This document shows, in pieces, positions 43,156 through 44,728 of a stretch of 44,728 nucleotides of DNA (position 1 is the first letter of the stretch; the number at the start of each line of letters is the position of its first letter). Made by a program: the position numbers and the translations under genes. The stretch covers positions 1 through 44,728 of the forward strand of contig QHVI01000037.1 of assembly GCA_003223515.1 (NCBI GenBank), written 5' to 3'. The stretch is from Candidatus Angelobacter sp. Gp1-AA117 (GTDB taxonomy: Bacteria > Acidobacteriota > Terriglobia > Terriglobales > Acidobacteriaceae). The notes under the pieces were generated by a model. That model was given only the letters and a program-made list of their open reading frames with translations. It made no database searches and was not told the origin of the DNA.

Positions 43156-43758
43156 TTAATGTTGAGGCGAGGCCTGTGGCGTAGGCCGTACCCCCTGGAA
43201 ATCCACCTTGGGTACCTGCCGTGAACCTTCTGACGCGGCAAAATAGGCGTCATTGCGGTGGAATCCGGCCATGTTGGCCCAGATGCTGTTGGGGAATGTC
43301 TGGACGAAGGTATTGTAGTCCTGCAGCGTGTCGTTGTAGCGCTTGCGCTCCACGGCAATACGATTCTCGCTGCCGGCCAGCTCGTCCTGAAGACGCAGGA
43401 AGTTCTCACTGGAACGCAACTGCGGATAATTTTCGGCAATCGCCAGCAGCCGCCCGAGCGCGCCATCGAGCTGCTGGTTGGCCGCGATCTTTTCTGCAGG
43501 AGGTGCTGCGGAGAGCAGGGTAGAACGAGCCTTGGCAATGTCGCCGAATACAGTTTGCTCTTGTGCAGTGATGCCTTTCACGGTCTCCACCAGGTTAGGA
43601 ATCAGGTCAGCCCGGCGCTGCAGCACCACGTCTACCTGCGACCATGCGGACTTGACCGCTTCGTTCTTGGCTACCATTTGGTTCTTCGCGCTCACATAGC
43701 TTCCGAAGATGGCCAGCACGATGAGAACGAGTATGACCAGCACAATCAGGGCTTTCAT
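43156..43758 (-). CDS. lemA: LemA family protein
   Basis: The 200-aa protein has an N-terminal membrane helix (ALIVLVILVLIVLAIFGSYV) and the LemA helical bundle: KSAWSQVDVVLQRRADLIPN, LVETVKGITAQEQTVFGDIA, the ENYPQLRSSENFLRLQDEL motif, and the conserved IAVERKRYNDTLQDYN. LemA proteins are bacterial cell-envelope proteins of unsettled role. The start codon overlaps the stop of the upstream nucleotidyltransferase gene by four bases (ATGA), so the two are translationally coupled. LemA genes are often beside a TPM-domain gene; here none follows, since the next gene is the BNR protein. Confidence 0.95.
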   Translation of the reverse strand: MKALIVLVILVLIVLAIFGSYVSAKNQMVAKNEAVKSAWSQVDVVLQRRADLIPNLVETVKGITAQEQTVFGDIAKARSTLLSAAPPAEKIAANQQLDGALGRLLAIAENYPQLRSSENFLRLQDELAGSENRIAVERKRYNDTLQDYNTFVQTFPNSIWANMAGFHRNDAYFAASEGSRQVPKVDFQGVRPTPQASPQH

Positions 43759-44480
43759 GGTTTCTCCTTGTCGAGCGCATCGACCGTCTGGATGACCGCC
43801 TCAATGCCTTTCAGGTACCGGGAGAACGTATTCTGAACGTCTATGGTGTCGGCTTTGGCGCGCTGCTCCCGGATATCCAGCAACTCCCAGAACGGAGACG
43901 AATCAAAACCCAGCTTCTCTCCCAGATACCTTACCGCCTCCCTCTTTGAAGCCGGAGGCGCCTCTCCCATGGTAATCAGTGCGTGGCGAAACAGGGTAAG
44001 AAAGTTGGTGACCGAGCTGAGCATGAGATGCCGGATCTTGTGTTCGTCGCCGGAGGAAGCCAGGTAATGCTGGCGCAACAGCAGGAGCTTGGTGCGCAAT
44101 TCGCGCTCCACTTGGGTCCGATGATGCCGAAGCGAAACCTGGAGGTGTTGTAGCAGGTCTGTCCCGTAGAGGATGCGGTGTTGCTGCTTCATGTCAAGGA
44201 ATTCGATAGCGAAGACATCAGCCGACTGCTCCAGTTCGGTCCTGCTGAAAATGAGAGGCGCAGGATGCTTCTTTTCCATCCACCAATGAATGGCAGGCGC
44301 AAGACCGGCCAAAGTCTGGGCAGAGACTTCCCGCAGCACGCACAATAGATTGAGGTCGGAAAACTCGACATGATGGTCCGAGGAAACAGCCGAGCCATAC
44401 AGAACCACAGCCTCCAGATTGCCCGATGCGGCAGTCTTCAGGCGTTCAACCAGTTCAGTCAGTTGTTCTTCCATTGACAT
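43755..44480 (-). CDS. Nucleotidyltransferase-fold protein (MNT-like), altered second Asp
   Basis: The 241-aa protein starts MSMEEQLTELVERLK and has the nucleotidyltransferase motif LYGSAVSSDHHVEFSDLNLL. The GS and first Asp are present, but the usual D-x-D is D-x-N (SDLN), so catalysis may be impaired. The C-terminal 130 residues are helical (HRTQVERELRTKLLLLRQHY, NFLTLFRHALITMGEAPPAS), with a HEPN-like feel but no RxxxxH motif visible. The ATG at 44480 has GGGAG about ten bases upstream. It is the first gene of an operon with lemA. The role is unknown; no toxin-antitoxin partner is evident. Confidence 0.8.
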   Translation of the reverse strand: MSMEEQLTELVERLKTAASGNLEAVVLYGSAVSSDHHVEFSDLNLLCVLREVSAQTLAGLAPAIHWWMEKKHPAPLIFSRTELEQSADVFAIEFLDMKQQHRILYGTDLLQHLQVSLRHHRTQVERELRTKLLLLRQHYLASSGDEHKIRHLMLSSVTNFLTLFRHALITMGEAPPASKREAVRYLGEKLGFDSSPFWELLDIREQRAKADTIDVQNTFSRYLKGIEAVIQTVDALDKEKP

Positions 44481-44553
44481 TCAGCGAGTTCTCCCGGATT
44501 CGAGTTAAACATGAAATAAATTGCTGTATGTGTCTGAATAAATTACCTGATTT

Positions 44554-44579
44554 CCTCTGCGTTCTCTGCGTTCTCTGCC
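44554..44579. repeat. CTCTGCG-family dispersed repeat, single copy
   Basis: CCTCTGCGTTCTCTGCGT then TCTCTGCC repeats the family word three times, close to the start of the nucleotidyltransferase gene and just downstream of the transposase-like end. No inverted partner lies in the window. Confidence 0.6.
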
Positions 44580-44589
44580 CTGAAAATCC

Positions 44590-44727
44590 CTATGCCGCCA
44601 TGGGTGTCGTGAGTACCTTCAGACCGAGTTCCTCTAAGCGCTTCGTATGAAAACGTATCAGATGCTGGGAGCGGATTTGATCCAAGAATTTTGCACCCAA
44701 GTCCACGTAGTCTCTATTTTCCTTGAG
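44590..44727 (-). CDS. Probable transposase C-terminal end (partial, IS110-like?)
   Basis: A minus-strand frame enters from the right edge and ends at the TAG at 44590-44592, giving 45 residues that include DYVDLGAKFLDQIRSQHLIR followed by FHTKRLEELGLKVLTTPMAA. The pattern DLGA-x-F/Y-x-D then R-x-x-x-x-LE-x-LG-x-x-V-T is common at the ends of insertion-sequence transposases, I believe of the IS110 or a related group; the family assignment is unsure. No start is visible in the window. Confidence 0.45.
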   Translation of the reverse strand, partial: LKENRDYVDLGAKFLDQIRSQHLIRFHTKRLEELGLKVLTTPMAA

Positions 44728-44728
44728 C

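Overview
The window looks like a chromosome segment of a soil-type acidobacterium (Acidobacteriota, probably class Terriglobia). This is inferred from gene content: Ser/Thr kinase-like membrane proteins, PEGA-domain proteins, a TonB-dependent receptor with an N-terminal carboxypeptidase-regulatory domain, a BlaI/M56 pair, a very long sortilin-type BNR-repeat protein and many CTCTGCG-type dispersed repeats. No rRNA or taxonomic marker is present to confirm it. Both edges carry fragments of probable transposases: an IS630-like 3' end on the left and a possible IS110-like end on the right.

Left region (1-8860) is accessory DNA, visibly more AT-rich in its first 5 kb. After the transposase end and an opposing secreted-protein gene comes about 1.3 kb of gene-poor DNA with hairpins and short inverted repeats. 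Two large convergent genes follow. The first (2305-4656) encodes a membrane-tethered type-I periplasmic-binding-protein-like domain fused to a complete pentameric ligand-gated ion channel (Pro-loop, four TM helices, a GLIC-like M2 with its -2' glutamate). The second (4943-7918, minus strand) encodes a membrane NACHT-type STAND NTPase ending in a periplasmic domain of the ABC_sub_bind/TrpX type. Between them lies an isolated 3' end of a tRNA gene, a likely integration scar. The two proteins place similar small-molecule sensor folds on two different outputs, an ion pore and a STAND ATPase. This is the best candidate in the window for an undescribed sensing or defence module. That they work together is inference. 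Upstream of the NACHT gene is a 0.9 kb non-coding stretch with a boxA-like element and a strong 46-nt hairpin.

Middle region (8861-27139) looks like ordinary core and accessory chromosome: a secreted 900-aa helical protein; a Ser/Thr kinase with a degenerate cyclase-like N-terminus; galE; a Gly/Ser-rich exported protein with a frame interruption; a RecQ helicase; tRNA-Arg(ACG); a BrnA-like antitoxin without visible toxin; a LytS-type histidine kinase; bshA (bacillithiol synthesis) followed by a ChbG/YdjC deacetylase; a BlaI repressor with an M56 membrane peptidase; a TonB-dependent receptor; and an AhpD-like protein.

Right region (27140-44728) holds a PEGA-repeat pseudokinase, typA/bipA, a DUF1801 protein, metC, an autoregulated-looking MerR gene with two 17-bp palindromic operators, a zinc-ribbon protein, a ribBA-type gene whose GTP cyclohydrolase half has lost key residues, a beta-propeller/amidohydrolase fusion, an HSL-type esterase, a secreted PEGA protein, the BNR-repeat protein, and a nucleotidyltransferase-lemA operon. 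Convergent gene ends are separated either by a strong bidirectional terminator (39804-39831) or by CTCTGCG repeats arranged as inverted pairs.
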